Positions 10,332 to 23,026 of a DNA stretch of 64,000 bases are shown here, piece by piece (position 1 is the stretch's first letter; each line of letters starts with the position of its first letter). Made by a program: the position numbers and the translations under genes. Location of the stretch: positions 5,022,001-5,086,000 of the forward strand of contig OY987250.1 of assembly GCA_963920765.1 (NCBI GenBank), given 5' to 3'. Source of the stretch: Ulota crispa. Taxonomy: Eukaryota > Streptophyta > Bryopsida > Orthotrichales > Orthotrichaceae. The notes beneath the pieces are model-generated. The model searched no databases. It worked only from the letters and a program-made list of their open reading frames with translations, and was not told where the DNA came from.

Positions 10332-10914
10332 CTCCCTCTATCCCAATATAAAGCTCCAAATTAGGCATAGTTCTTGTCCCACTAAAAAAGTTTCCTTTTG
10401 CTAATTTCAATTATTGAGAAAGCGTTTGTCATGTCCAATGATTTCATGGGGGCAAGTTAAGCAATTAAACAGCATTCATCTCCTAACAAGCTTGGCCTTG
10501 CCCATATGAGGTACCATTGTTACCACTAATCATTAAATCATCAATAATGAGGAGCTAGCAACATGTACAAATATGGTACTTTTTTCATGGAATTTGGGTG
10601 CCCAAATGGCGACATCAAAACTAGAGATTTTGGATACATTTGGTAAACGGTATATTGATTCTAAAATACATGTGTCATTAGTACAAAGACTAAAATAATG
10701 AGGAGCCGGCAGCCTTCACAAATTATGTACAAATATGATACTATTTGCATGGAATTTGGATGTCTAAACGGCAACATGAAAATCTGAGATTTTACAAATA
10801 TTTGATAGGAGGTATATTGATTCTAGGATACATTTTTCACTAGCATAATGACTAAATATACAGCTAATCCCTCATGGAGAAATTTTTTGGAGCTTTATAA
10901 TGGGACAGAGAGAG
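10332..10914. mobile_element. Stowaway-type MITE (583 bp)
   Basis: The left end CTCCCTCTATCCCAATATAA and the right end (…AATGGGACAGAGAGAG) are inverted copies bordered by TA. CTCCCTC-type ends and TA duplication are diagnostic of Stowaway, a non-autonomous Tc1/mariner group. The interior (TCATGGGGGCAAGTTAAGCA, GAGGTACCATTGTTACC) is shared with 47128-47557 and 56103-56746. Confidence 0.9.
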
Positions 10915-11639
10915 TATGAAACACTTGTTGTTTTTTGGGAATATGCTCAAAATCAATTCAAATTAGATTTTCAAATGGACTTCTGTTCCATAAAAGAGAA
11001 CTTTAGTGAACAATTTTGACTTTCAATTTTACAGTTAATCAATTTGACATGACTTAAAAAGTTCAAAAACCAGAAAGATTTCAAGATTGAGTTCTATTTT
11101 ACTTTGTACATTGTGTTTTGTTTTAGTAATTAATGTCGTTCAAATAGTAAAGCGAGCATTGAAAAAGAAATTTATATTTTACTGAAAATAGTTTGTAGAC
11201 GCACAAATCATTTAAGGCTACTGAAATTTTATGGAAGGAAATCTTCAATATTAAAAACATTAAAAATTTACTCATCAACCTATATTTTATGGTTTAGATT
11301 TTAAAAGAACAGAAGAAACTTGATGCTTAGAAGAAGTTTGAAAAAGTACTCCACATTGTATATACTGTACATACAGTAGAATTCCTCTAAACTGATATGG
11401 TTGGGATTCCAAGAACTAAATTAGTTTAAATAAGTTATTAGCTAATTTTGTGGAAGTGTAAATGAAGTGATCTTGAGATTAGTGCCGGGATAGCACCAAG
11501 GAGCATTACTATTATTGGATTAACTTCTTTGGTTTATGACTGACGCATGGTCGGACATTGAGATTTGTGTCATATATTAGATTATAGAAGATATTGATTT
11601 AGAGAATATCGGTTTAGAGGAGTTCTATTGTATAATAAA

Positions 11640-11952
11640 GGGAAAATTTCATGGATACCCCTTAAGTTTGCCATAATTTCATAAATACCCTTGTTTTTTC
11701 AGAAATATGATAAATACCCTTGGATCAAAAAAATTAAGTGTTTGCTTTGTTGTACACATCACTTTCCTTCTTTCTTTGTGCACACATTACTTCTTTCTTA
11801 CTATGCATGCAGACAAAGGAAGAAGGAAAGTGACATGCACAACAAAGCCAATGCCTAATTTTTTTGATCCAAGGATATTTGTCATGTTTCTGAAAAACCA
11901 AGGGTATCTATGAAATTATGGCAAACTTCAGGGGTATCCATGAATTTTTCCC
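11640..11952. mobile_element. Mutator-like MITE
   Basis: The ends GGGAAAATTTCATGGATACC and its mirror are flanked by TATAATAAA (11631-11639) and TATACTAAA (11953-11961), a 9-bp duplication with one mismatch. The interior contains a second inverted pair around a GTGCATGTCACTTCC-type core. Confidence 0.85.
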
Positions 11953-11968
11953 TATACTAAATGATTAG

Positions 11969-12917
11969 ATAACCCCTAAAGGCCCAAGCCCTTCTTTTAG
12001 TGAAAGTCATTGAAAATTGCCACTTTTGAGGGAATGATTAGAAAGGTAGGAAATACAGTATTTTTCAGAAATTAAACTGTAAGATCTTGCCCTAGACTAT
12101 GGGAGGTACTCATGGGAAAAAACCATCTCATTTTAGATTTAGAAGAGTGATATATTGACATCTGAAGTGAAAAAAAAAGTTTTGTTCCGTGGTGCTGCCC
12201 AATAATTCAGAAGCCTTTGACTGCCCCTATATCAAAAAACAACTCTATGCAAAGTTGAAGTTTATTTTCCATGTAGAATACCAAGTTCAATACATGTGGG
12301 AGAATTTTCAAATGAATTGGAGGTGTGAATCATATGTTGTAAAATCTTGCAACGCTGTAAGGTCATGAAATTGGCATACTCATGCAAAATTGGAGGATTA
12401 ATGTAAAAATTAGAAATTTGAGTTAATTTGATTCAAATGGTGAAACCAAGGAATTATAGTTTAATAAAATTTGGAAAAAAATAAAGACAAAAAAACAAAC
12501 TTAGAAACTGCTTGAAAAACTAAAGCACCAAATTCTACAAGGGGCAAAAGGAATGGAGGTTTGCAAGTCCCATACCTATTCGCAAACTAAAACTTCTCAC
12601 TCATCAAATCAAATGATTCAAAGGTTCCCACATACATACAAATCTAAAGAACCAATTTCAGATTTTTCTTTTGAAAAAATGCAATTTTTAAAAAAGTTTT
12701 TTGGGCTGCCCAAATTGCCCGCCCTCCCTTGTTTTTCAAAAATTCATGCATAACTTCTTCAACAAATTTGAGAATGAAGAAAAAATTAGATGCCCGCATA
12801 GGTCTTGGTATTCCCCACCTTCAATAAAAATTTCAAAAAATCACAAAAACTAATTTAGCTATAGGTACATGCCCAAAATCCATTTGTCCCCCAAGGGGAC
12901 ATTTGGCCTTTAGGGGT
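11969..12917. mobile_element. Larger non-autonomous element with AACCCCTAAAGGCCC ends
   Basis: AACCCCTAAAGGCCC at the left mirrors GGCCTTTAGGGGTT at the right, about 950 bp apart. Related, more decayed sequences lie at 17858-18810 and inverted at 19310-19980, sharing GATCTTGCCCTAGACTATG, TGGGAGAATTTTCAAATGAA and CATGCATAACTTCTTC. The short open frame 12553-12753 is not conserved in the other copies. Confidence 0.6.
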
Positions 12918-13189
12918 TGAAAATTGAAGATTGTGAAAACTGTGGATTGTAAAGGAAATTTATATAGGAAGAAAATGTCTTCAAACTCTCTAAATGAAAC
13001 GGATAATTTAGGACTAAATAATGTACAAATGAAAAACATCAGTATAAGTTTTATAAAAGTAACATTCCTTGTAAAAATTATAGGGAAGAGAAACTTGATT
13101 GTGTGGTTTTTGGAAAATTCAAAACAATATATAAAAGTAAGATCAAATGAATACAAAACTACAATATTGAAACGAACATAAGTGTTTCA

Positions 13190-15812
13190 AACATTTTGCG
13201 GTTTTCAAATAGATTTTTATAGGATAATCCAATTGGAAAATGATTTGGCGGATTTATTTTCTTCTTAATGTCATAAAATTAGAACAAAAAAAAGTCGTGA
13301 AACCGATTTTCTTGAACAAAATTGATTCCAAATACTACAATTTAGAATGAAATGGACTCAATTATGGCAGAATCTCACATCCCATTACATTACAGAAAAT
13401 TCGGAGTATCTTGATAAGTATGCTGAATTATTTATATTTTGATTACATACGATGGTTTATATAACATAAAAAGAAATTCAACAAAACTTCTGTTAGCAAA
13501 AACAAAGTAAGTACAGAGTTACTTAATTCCTAAACGACCCTTGGGTTTTGGAGCTAAGGTATCAAATACGGTTACAACCAATATTCAAAAGTTTGAATTG
13601 TTTAAAAATTAAGTGTTACAACCATACATATTGAAAAATTATATGATGGTGGGTGCATAAAAAATTGGAAAGTCCTTAGAGCAGCTCAATTGTACATACA
13701 GCCATACATACTACCGCAAAAGCCTTTCAGGATGTTCAACCGTTAAACAAAAATATGATAGCAAAAAAAAGGATTGAGAGCGGATAACAATATATCAAAA
13801 ACTTAGTCAAAACGTGTTTTGTACAAACTAAGAAATTGGGATTAATATATACGTAATTATTCATTTATTGACTATATAAATCAATTTTTTTCCCCAAAGT
13901 TGTTCTTAGGTGAATGTCTTTTGGACGGTAAAACATAAAAATAATATATCTCTCAGCTTGTTGAATTATCTACTGAGTATATTTTAGTCGTGACTTTAGT
14001 TAAAATATGGAAAGCATAAAAATAACCCAATTTATTTTTTGGTCCTTTTATCATATGTGACTTAATATAATGAGTAATTGTTAAAACTATAGAAAACAAA
14101 CATACATACATCCCAACAACCGTTCTGTTAAACACCAGACAAACTGTAAATTCTAATTTAAACTTCTTTTGAATACTTTTTCTACAGATCAACGAAGTAT
14201 TAAATTTCTAGTGATAGCAAGTAAATATAAAAAAACCAAAAAAAACTAAAAACCCCAATTTTAAAGGAAACTACAAGGTCAAGTCATCTACATATGTTTT
14301 TTAATTTAAGAAACATAAAGCCTTACGACATTCAACTTTTTTTGCTAATTTGAATTTTGCTTAGTATTTTCTTACTAAAATAAGTGTATATTTAAATAAT
14401 TAAATTTTTTTGAGTTTTTTAATATCATCTAGAGTTTTCATATTTTCATTGTGGATTATTATTCCAAATTTTGTTCAAAATAAAAAATAACAGTCTTCTA
14501 AGCAAACATTATTTAAGACTACCATTTCAATTTAGTTGTTCATCATTTTTGTTTATAATAAAATAAAGCTGATTTTACAATCAAACTACTTATCATTATT
14601 CGAGATATCAAAAGTTTAAAAAAAAACTCTATCCAGAGAAAATTTGTAATTTTCAAACTAGGTTCTGTAAAAGAAAAAGAAAAACATTTAGTTTTGATAG
14701 AGTAGATGACAAATGATTTTTAAAACTTGAACTTATTTTTCAAAATTATACTATTGTATTATTCTTCTCCAAATAATGATCAATAAAATTGTGAAATTAT
14801 ATTTACAGACATAATTTTAGGTGTTGTCACGTTTTATTATTTAAATACGTACAAATGTTAGTAAACATTGAATCTAACCGTAACAGTCAAAAATAATAAT
14901 AATGGAGTAAAAAAGATATCCGGAACCAAATAGAAGTAAAATCAAACTACGTATATTTCTAATGGATATAACACCTTACATTATTGAGATAAACAAACTC
15001 AAAAAGTTATCAGATGTTTTTTACTTGTATACAAAAAATATACAAATTTTCAATTGATGAATAGATTCTCTAAAGAATATAACCTTAGCGAACTTTTTAA
15101 TGTTTAGTTGAACAATACAAATTCCTTTTTCTCTTTTCATTCATTCATGTATCTCCAATATAAACATACATTTTCAGGACTTTTTTATAATCTTCTAAAA
15201 TAGATTGAAAATTTTCACAAAACCAGTTTATAGGAGATTGTTTTATTGAAAACATTCAAATTGGTACATAGATGTTAGATTGATATATTTTTGTTATTTT
15301 GATATAGTATCCGTGACCAACTATTTTATCAATCAATTTTATGATATTCATCCTCGTAAAATTTGGACTGTCATTTACAACAATTTTTCTCATCTATGTG
15401 GCAGGATGAAAATAGTTTTTTTTGTCCAATAAAATTTGCTCAAAACTCATAAACTCTCGTTTTTTAAAATTGTATATATTAGTGACATTAAACTATGTAT
15501 ATCATTTTGGTTTAAGAAATGAAAATAGTCGATTTTTAAAATTAGAAATAATGAAAAGAATCAACACAAATAAAAAATCAACAAAAATTATGATTCCTGA
15601 AGATAAAAAAACCCAAGAATCAATTAAATAATATATGGGAAGTAAAGGGGTATACACATAGATGTAGGAATTCAAATGTAACAACTTTTTAACGATCAAA
15701 ACCTTCAAAAACTTTATCCATAAGAAATTAATCTTGTTGTAGCACTTTGACTTGACTAATCTATTCAATCCATTAATTGAGTTAAATTCAAATTTTTATA
15801 ATTATTCTGGAT
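13190..15812. other. Long AT-rich stretch without genes
   Basis: This 2.6-kb block is the most AT-rich of the window, with many TATA/ATAA runs and no GC rise, splice pattern, tRNA or clear inverted ends. The overlapping opposite-strand frames near 12833-13181 and 15422-15768 have random-like composition. Confidence 0.5.
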
Positions 15813-16012
15813 NNNNNNNNNNNNNNNNNNNNNNNNNNNNNNNNNNNNNNNNNNNNNNNNNNNNNNNNNNNNNNNNNNNNNNNNNNNNNNNNNNNNNNNN
15901 NNNNNNNNNNNNNNNNNNNNNNNNNNNNNNNNNNNNNNNNNNNNNNNNNNNNNNNNNNNNNNNNNNNNNNNNNNNNNNNNNNNNNNNNNNNNNNNNNNNN
16001 NNNNNNNNNNNN
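15813..16012. other. Assembly gap (200 N)
   Basis: A run of exactly 200 N is probably a placeholder of arbitrary length. It abuts a large palindrome at 16013-16450, which may explain the failed assembly. Confidence 0.98.
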
Positions 16013-16450
16013 AACGTTGATAAAAAAAACACAAGTGATGGATTTTTGAGATTTGATTGCACGGGCATGTTGGAGACATCCATACGCACATCTTTGCTTC
16101 AAACAACTATTCCCAAAAAAAATCTAAAAAAATTCCAAAAAAAATTTAAATTTTGGCCAAATTTAGTAAACTTGATCATTCTTCATGGAGTCTATTTTTT
16201 GGCAAAATAACTCATATGTTGTGATTGAGTTTGTACCTTTAATCATGATGGTATTTTTATTTTGCCAAAAAATAAATTCCATGAAGAATGATCAAGTTTA
16301 CTAAATTTGACCAAAATTTAAATTTTTTAGAATTTGTTTAGATTTTTTTTGGAAATAGTTGTTTGAAGCAAAGATGTGCGTATGGATGTCTCCAACATAC
16401 CCGTGCAATCAAATCTCAAAAATTCATCACTAGTGTTTTTTAATCAACTT
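16013..16450. mobile_element. Large foldback element, left end lost in the gap
   Basis: Two arms of roughly 200 bp are inverted copies: TGCACGGGCATGTTGGAGAC at 16060 pairs with GTCTCCAACATACCCGTGCA at 16388, and GATCATTCTTCATGGA pairs with TCCATGAAGAATGATC, centred near 16225. No protein is encoded. Confidence 0.8.
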
Positions 16451-16636
16451 TCTTGATTTTGACACAAAACAATTTACCAAAAATAGAATTTTGGTTTTTA
16501 GTATCTAAAATTTGGCATGCTTGATCATGATTGCACAAGGATCACACACAAAAAGTCTGAGGATAAAATGCCACTTATATATAGTGGAGATATTGAAAAA
16601 ACTTGACGTCTAAGCAAACATTGAGACATTTTGGTA

Positions 16637-16719
16637 GTCATTGTATGTATATAGATATAGATATATATATATATAGATATAGATACAAATATAGATATAG
16701 ATGTATATATATATATATA
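16637..16719. repeat. AGATATA/TATA microsatellite
   Basis: Imperfect ATAGATATAGATA units run into (TA)n. A TA-targeting MITE begins right at its end. Confidence 0.85.
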
Positions 16720-17123
16720 GGGAATTGTTATAACCACACCCAAAGTTGCTAATGCTACACCCCTATAAGCATGCAATCTTAGAATTTCATGTTTTAAAAA
16801 AAAAAATTCAAGTGGTTCATCATTCATTCAATAACGGCAATACCACCTCATTGAAAGAAAGATGACTAGGTATAAATGTTTGTTGGACTTCTACTGCGCC
16901 ATTGTTATTTTTTTGGTGCATTTTGCTTGAAGGATTTCAAAAGTCCTGTTCAACTTAATTTCAAATGCAACTAATTTTCTTGAATATAGCTTAAGATTGA
17001 TATAGCTAAAATATTTTTTGATCCAAATTAAAAACATTAACAAATAATTCTCACATTTCATACTCAAGTACACCTTGGGGTGTGGCATAATTTACAGTTT
17101 TGGGTGTAATTTTTGCAATTCCC
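16720..17123. mobile_element. TA-flanked MITE, GGGAATTGTTATAACC ends
   Basis: GGGAATTGTTATAACCACAC at the left mirrors the right end (…ATTTTTGCAATTCCC), with TA on each side. The ends resemble those of 4467-4848. It sits inside a (TA)n-rich zone, as expected for a TA-targeting element. Confidence 0.8.
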
Positions 17124-17342
17124 TATATATATTTATGTATATCTTATTTCTATAATAGTCTTGATTCTATTAGGTGGGTAGTTGGGTGTATGTGCTCCCA
17201 AAAGATTAAATGGTTATTATGGTTGACCTCGATGATGGAGTATACATGGGGATAGGGGGTGGCCGCGGGAGAAGGAGACAAACTGCTTAAACTTTCTTGC
17301 ACAATAGCCTTCCGTCGGAACGACAAGTGCATGAGTTCACTA

Positions 17343-17343
<1 letters not shown>

Positions 17344-17404
<61 letters not shown>
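17344..17404. repeat. (TA)n microsatellite, about 30 units
   Basis: Nearly perfect alternating TA for 60 bases. It produces poly-Tyr-Ile frames on both strands that are not genes. Confidence 0.95.
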
Positions 17405-17409
<5 letters not shown>

Positions 17410-17857
17410 TAAAAATAAAAGGGCGCACAGAAACTTTGTTACAAAATTAACTATAAAGCAATTATAGTTGGCATTGTTTATATAAACTAAAGTAAAGTAC
17501 TAAAAATTCAAAATAATGTGAAGATTACACAAATAATTCATCATGTTTTCCAAAACAATCTAGTAATTTTTTTTCATAAAATATCATAATTATAATTATA
17601 AGTAACTTGTAAATCAGTTACTACGTGAATGATACATATAACTGTATTTGTGTACCGGAATTTCCTAAAGTTGTAGATTTAGAATATTTCATACAAATGC
17701 CAATAAAGGTTGGTGATCAATGCAATTATTTATAATATTAGCTTTACAAAGTAATGGAGAAATACTATTATTTATATTAAGCATTTTGTTGACTAATTTT
17801 TTTTAAAAAGGAATATTTGGTAGTCCATTTGAAATTTGGAATTTACATTTTTAAATC

Positions 17858-18810
17858 CCTAAACGAGCTTGTAAAGGCCCAAGCCCTTTTTTTCTGTGAA
17901 AGACACCAAAAATTGACACTTTTGAGGAAATGAGTCAAAAAGTAGGAATTTGTTTTTGGAAACCCAACCATAGGATCTTGCCTTGGACTATGCGTATCAG
18001 TTGTGGGAAAAAAAATTGCTCATTCTAGATGGAGAGGAGTGAGATATTTACATCTAAAGTGAAAAAAAAAGTTTTTTTTCATGCTGCCCAAAATTTTTAG
18101 AAGCCTTTAACAGCTCCTATATCAAAAAAATGCTTTACCCATATTACAAGTTTGTTTTCCCATGTAAAAAACCAAGTTCGATATGTGTGGGAGAATTTTC
18201 AAATTGATTGGAGTTATACAACACATGGGAAAGATTAGTAAGTAAAAAGAAGTAGAGAATGAGTCAAAACACTAAATTGTTAAGAATTTAGTTATTGAAA
18301 TGAAAAATGGAAATCCCAACAGTTATAATGTTGTCATAATCAATCTACTTCCATTTGTTTATTTTTTTTCCAAAATATTGAAAATTGAGTAAAATAAAGG
18401 ACTTCAAAGTTTATTTTAGAGTAGAGAATCCATAGCTGCCCGCAAACAAAAACTCCTCATAACTTTCATCTCATTGATTGAAATTGAATGATTCAAAGCT
18501 TCTCACATATTAAAAAAATCCAAAGAACCAATTTCAAGTTTTAATTTTTTTTTAAATGTACCTATTAAAGAAGTTTTTGGGCTGCTTGGATGGGCAGTCC
18601 TCCCCAAATTTTCATAAACTCATGCATAACTTCTTCATCAAATGGCGGAATGAAGAAAAAATTAGACGCCCACATAGATCTTTGAATTTCCCACCTTCAA
18701 TAAAATTTTCAGAAAATCACAAAAAGTAGGTTAGCCATAGGTACATGCCCAAAGTCCAAATTGTCTCCCAAAGGGACAATGATCCTCTCTTAACCCCTAA
18801 ATGCCCAAGG
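17858..18810. mobile_element. Decayed copy of the AACCCCTAAAGGCCC-end element
   Basis: It parallels 11969-12917: GGCCCAAGCCC start, AATTGACACTTTTGAGG, GATCTTGCCTTGGACTATG, AAATTTTTAGAAGCC, ATAACTTCTTCATCAAA and a final AACCCCTAAATGCCC block. Confidence 0.55.
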
Positions 18811-19309
18811 GGGTAAGGGCAAAACATAAATGCATTTTAAAAAAATACTCTTGTAACTTCAATGAAGTTTGTTTCAAAAGAGAAAATAAGAATCATGATG
18901 TTTAGCAATTATCCGTATGGTCCAATATTCAAAAAAAGTTTTGTGTTCTTATTTAATGAATTTAGAAGCATTTACCATTTAATATTCACCAAAATTACAA
19001 ATTTTACTCATAGATTTCAAATTTTGGTATAATTGGTTAAAAATAGACATTCTATCCTAAACTTCAAAAATGCTATCTTTTGAAAGGAGGGAACATCATT
19101 AGTTTTCCAAAATAGTAAATTCTACAACACTAGCAAATATTGAAGTGTTTTGTCTTTGAAAAATTCTCCTTGGAGGAGTTTAACTTGGATTGACATGATC
19201 CAAGTTAAGTTGGAAAGTAGACTTGATTTTCTATTATAGAAAAAAAAATTGAAAAAGTTTTTTTTTGTCTCAAACAGTCCAAAAAAAACGGGCAGCGACC
19301 AGGAAAATG

Positions 19310-19980
19310 GCCAATTGGGCGCTTAGGGGTTAATTGCTGGGCTGGTCACCAGTTCTCTCTATAGTAGCAGCAAGTGCCCACCCTATCGGATTGTTTCCAG
19401 AAGTTGCAAAAGTCAACAGTGCATGGTGCTCTCATGAAAATTGCAAGAAGGGCAACTTGGAACCTAACATTGTGTTTTTGAATCTGGTTTTCACCATTTG
19501 GACCAAAGTAATTCAAATTTCTGAATTTTTCATAAATCCTCCAATTTTGCCTAGTGTATATTCAAATTTCATGCCCTTACAGCATTGCAAGATTTTACAA
19601 AGTATGATTCACACCTCCAATTCATTTGAAAATTCTCCCACACATACCTAACTTGGTCTTTTAGATGGGAAAAAAAAACCTTAATTTTGCATAGAGCAAT
19701 TTTTTTGACGTAGGAGTAGTTAAAGGCTTCTAAAATTTTTGGGCAGTAGGGAAAATAACTTTATTTTTTTCACTTCAAATGTCAATATCTCACTCGTCTA
19801 CATTTAGAATGAGCTGATTATTTTCCCAAGTACCTCCCATAATCTAGGGCAAGATCTTATGGTTGGATTTCCAAAAAAAAAAAATCCTACCATTCTACTT
19901 ATTCCCCCAAAAGTGGCAATTTTCAGTGACTTTCATAGAAAAAAGGACTTGGACATTTAGTGGTGAAGGGTTAAAGAAAT
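19310..19980. mobile_element. Inverted, partial copy of the AACCCCTAAAGGCCC-end element
   Basis: It reads as the complement of 11969-12500 and 17858-18300 (ATAATCTAGGGCAAGATCTT; AAGTGGCAATTTTCAGTGAC). It starts with GCGCTTAGGGGTTAATT. The plus-strand open frame 19334-19651 lies inside and is not supported as a gene. Confidence 0.5.
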
Positions 19981-20561
19981 GGATTAATTTTATATCTATT
20001 GAATGACTATTTAATGATACTAGTAAAGGTATTCCACAATTTATTTTCTTTTATGTTTTCCTTATCTATTGTTCTTGTTCATTTTCCTTTTCTTTGTTCA
20101 CTCTTCCCTTTCTTCTTTCTTTTACTTAGTTTAACTTCCATAATTTAAAATATACATAATCCTAAAATAAGCATGTTTGCCATCATCATTAAATGAACAT
20201 CCAATAAATATGAAATTTGCACTTCTTGTCTTTTTGGAACTCCTAAACATGGTGCAACACTCCAATATGGTGGATATGGTGGATTTAGTAAAAAAAAGTG
20301 GTGGATTTAGCAATTCCCATAAAGTATTTGCTTTGCATGATTTCGTAATCTTTTGAGTTTTCACAATTCTACCTAGATTTCTAAAATCATATCAAAACTG
20401 ACCGGGATCTACCACGTCGTTGAATCCCAAAGCCTCTGTTGCCGTAGATTGCAAAGTGTGCAATAAAGCTTACGAATTCTGCCTAAAGCGACTGTGACAA
20501 TGATTGCAGGCACCCGCAATAATGTCTTGCCTCATGATCTCGCATGTAAACTAGCCAAATT

Positions 20562-20840
20562 TTGTTGTTGTTGAGTTTAGCACGCTACTCCTGCATCACA
20601 ACGTTCACGAGGCTAATAATTAAGCCGCCTTCTAGTAGTCAAACTCCAGCTTCTTGGAGGCTTGATAGAGCTTGCCATTGTGCATTGCCATGCAAAAAAT
20701 TGTGGGGAAAGGTGAATGGGAGGGTGAAGAGGGAGGGTTTAGGGTCCATGTTGCCAAGCTCCTCCCATTGTGACAAGTTATCCCTGGAGCTACTTGGGAG
20801 CGTCAAAGATTGCAGCATTGATCCTGCCATTGTATTCTAA
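20562..20840. pseudogene. Possible gene fragment, unrecognised
   Basis: GC content and codon-like texture rise in this short block, and both strands stay open (plus 20562-20840; minus 20830-20639, starting MAGSMLQSLTLPSSS). No family is recognised and no flanking exons can be chained to it. It may be a relic exon. Confidence 0.2.
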
Positions 20841-20849
20841 GATCTATTT

Positions 20850-21745
20850 TAAACTTTTAGATCTTTTGGAATTTTGATTGTATGATTGCAAGGTTTTATT
20901 TCCATAACTTTTCACAATTTGATGTTTTTCAAAGCTAGCAACATATGGAGGTTATTGTAACGTAATAAGGAGTTTAAAAAAGAAAAAGTTAAAACTAAAA
21001 AAAATAGTAATGAAGCCAATTTTCATTAGCAACAATCATTTTAAGATTTATGTATTCCAATAAAAATTTATAAAAAAATCAAAAAGGTGGAAATAAGTTT
21101 AAAAAATTAAATTTTTGAACACCCTCTCTGATTTTTGCTCATAACTAGTGATAAAAGAATTGGAACTTGAAACAATTTATTGGAGATAAATGGCTATATT
21201 AGCAAACTTTTTGTAGTTTTGAGTTTTTTACAAAGAAATTGTTTAATATGCCAAAATAGCGTTTAAAGTCTATAGTACCTTTGAGATGTAATGTAGAAAT
21301 ATAATTTTTATTCATCTACACAATATACATACTTGCTTGGGAATGGTGTAGTGGCAAAGATAAGAAATTCCAACCAAGTGGTTGAGAGTTTGAACCCCCA
21401 CCACAGCAGACTGCTATAGCTGTCTTGGCCTATGGTAGGCCACTATTGCCTTGCTTGGATTGGCTTGTTAGAACTGGTTGGTGCATGCCCAACCATTTTT
21501 TTTTCTATGTTTCTCTTATTATTTCATTTTCTTCTATGAAAACTAAATTACTCTTGAAGAAAAAATAATAGAAAAGCAATAAAAATTTAGCAAAATATTA
21601 ACAAAAAATCAACAAAAATCAACAAAATAAACCAACCTTTGTTGAAAAGTATACAAACTAACACGTTCAAATTAACAAAAAAAAACAAAAATTTGTGGTT
21701 GATTTTCTATTGATTTTGTGCTAAATTTTCTATTAATAGATTAGA
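20850..21745 (+). mobile_element. Dispersed repeat with a tRNA-like (SINE-like) core
   Basis: This matches 1810-2760. The core has GGTGTAGTGGCAAAGA (21345-21360, A-box-like) and GAGTTTGAACCCCC (21386-21399, B-box-like), 40 bases apart as in tRNA-derived SINEs, followed by an AT-rich tail with AATCAACAAAA repeats. Confidence 0.55.
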
Positions 21746-21759
21746 AAAAATTCATTTAC

Positions 21760-22470
21760 AAAACTTTGATATTTATTTTACTCCCCAATTTTTTTGTTAG
21801 ACATTTCTTTTTTATTTAAATTTAAATTTAATTTGGACACATTTTTTTGCTATGATATAGGTTGTAAGCCAATGACACTTTGATTGATTTTAAATTTTGA
21901 GTTTTTTTCATTTTTTATTGTTTTTGTTAATTCACATTTGCTTTGACTTTTTATTGAATACAACATGGCCCTTTGAATACCTAGCCGCATGTATAGATCC
22001 ATACTAGATACAGTCTTGTGCATAGGATAACACCAAACCTTGTGCCTCTATATAGTTGTAAAAAAATTAATGTCTTAGATTTGTAGTATACCTATATTAT
22101 TTATATTGGATTTAGTACTTTGAATGATCTCCTTTTTATTTGAAAGTTTATTATAACTTTTATCTCAAATGAATAAAGTTTGCAAATGTTATGTCGCATG
22201 TCAATTCTAAAATGCATTAAGTGATTCATTCAGAGTTTTGCCTCTCAACTTAAGATTTTTGCACCACAGAGTTTTGAGATTTTTTTATTGTGGAAAATTG
22301 AGTTGAGAATCTTTAGAAAAATATCAAAACAAAAAATACTTAATTTTCATTCTTAAAAAAAACATTAGGTAGAAGGTATGAGATTGAACAAAAACTTAAA
22401 TGGTTAATAACCCTACAATGGAATTGAATCGCAATAATCCTAATAGTGAGATTGTTTTAGAAAGCAAACT
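21760..22470. other. AT-rich spacer, nothing recognised
   Basis: No coding exon, inverted ends or RNA gene seen. Confidence 0.4.
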
Positions 22471-22479
22471 TCACCCTTC

Positions 22480-22915
22480 TCAACAATTTTTTTTGAAAAA
22501 ATGTTAATTTGCATTCAAAAATGAACTTTTGTAAGTTATGTTTTCAAGAAGATGCTTGAATTGCCCAAAAAACAAGATTGTCCATAGGTTTCTCCTAACT
22601 AGTCCAAATGGAATGAATCAAAGCTTCAAATGTAGGCAAAACTTTAACTTATGAGAGAAAAAAATCAAAAAAGAAAACCAAGTTTCTGTAAAATTTTGTT
22701 TGTTGCCTGATCTCCATAATTTTTTTGCTTATATGGGCATAACTTTTGCTCCCAGGAATAGATTAGAACAAAAGTTATATCCCCCAAAAGCTAACGTGTT
22801 TTCCTATCTTCAAAAAAAGTTTCAAAAAATTAGGACAAAAATTGAGGCCGTAAGTACTTGCCCAAAATCTCATTTGTCCCTTAAAGGGACACTTAGGAAT
22901 TTAGGGGTTAATATA
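22480..22915. mobile_element. Partial element with a TTTAGGGGTTAAT end
   Basis: The right end (TTGTCCCTTAAAGGGACAC … TTAGGGGTTAAT) and the TAAGTACTTGCCCAAAAT block resemble the right ends of 11969-12917 and 17858-18810. The left end was not found. Confidence 0.4.
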
Positions 22916-23026
22916 AAATAATCTACAATACTCATTTCTACAAAAATTATGTTCCACAACAACTTGTTGAAAGGTTAACCTTGTTGATTTTTTTCTTGAA
23001 TTTTCCGAGAGCTTGGGGTACCCCAA

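Noticed and set aside
12833-13181. Overlapping 107- and 85-codon frames on opposite strands
   Set aside because: AT-rich, Phe/Ile/Asn/Lys-dominated, at the edge of a transposon, with no start context or recognisable domain.
15752-16210. Frames spanning the N gap on both strands
   Set aside because: They are open only because N codons are not counted as stops.
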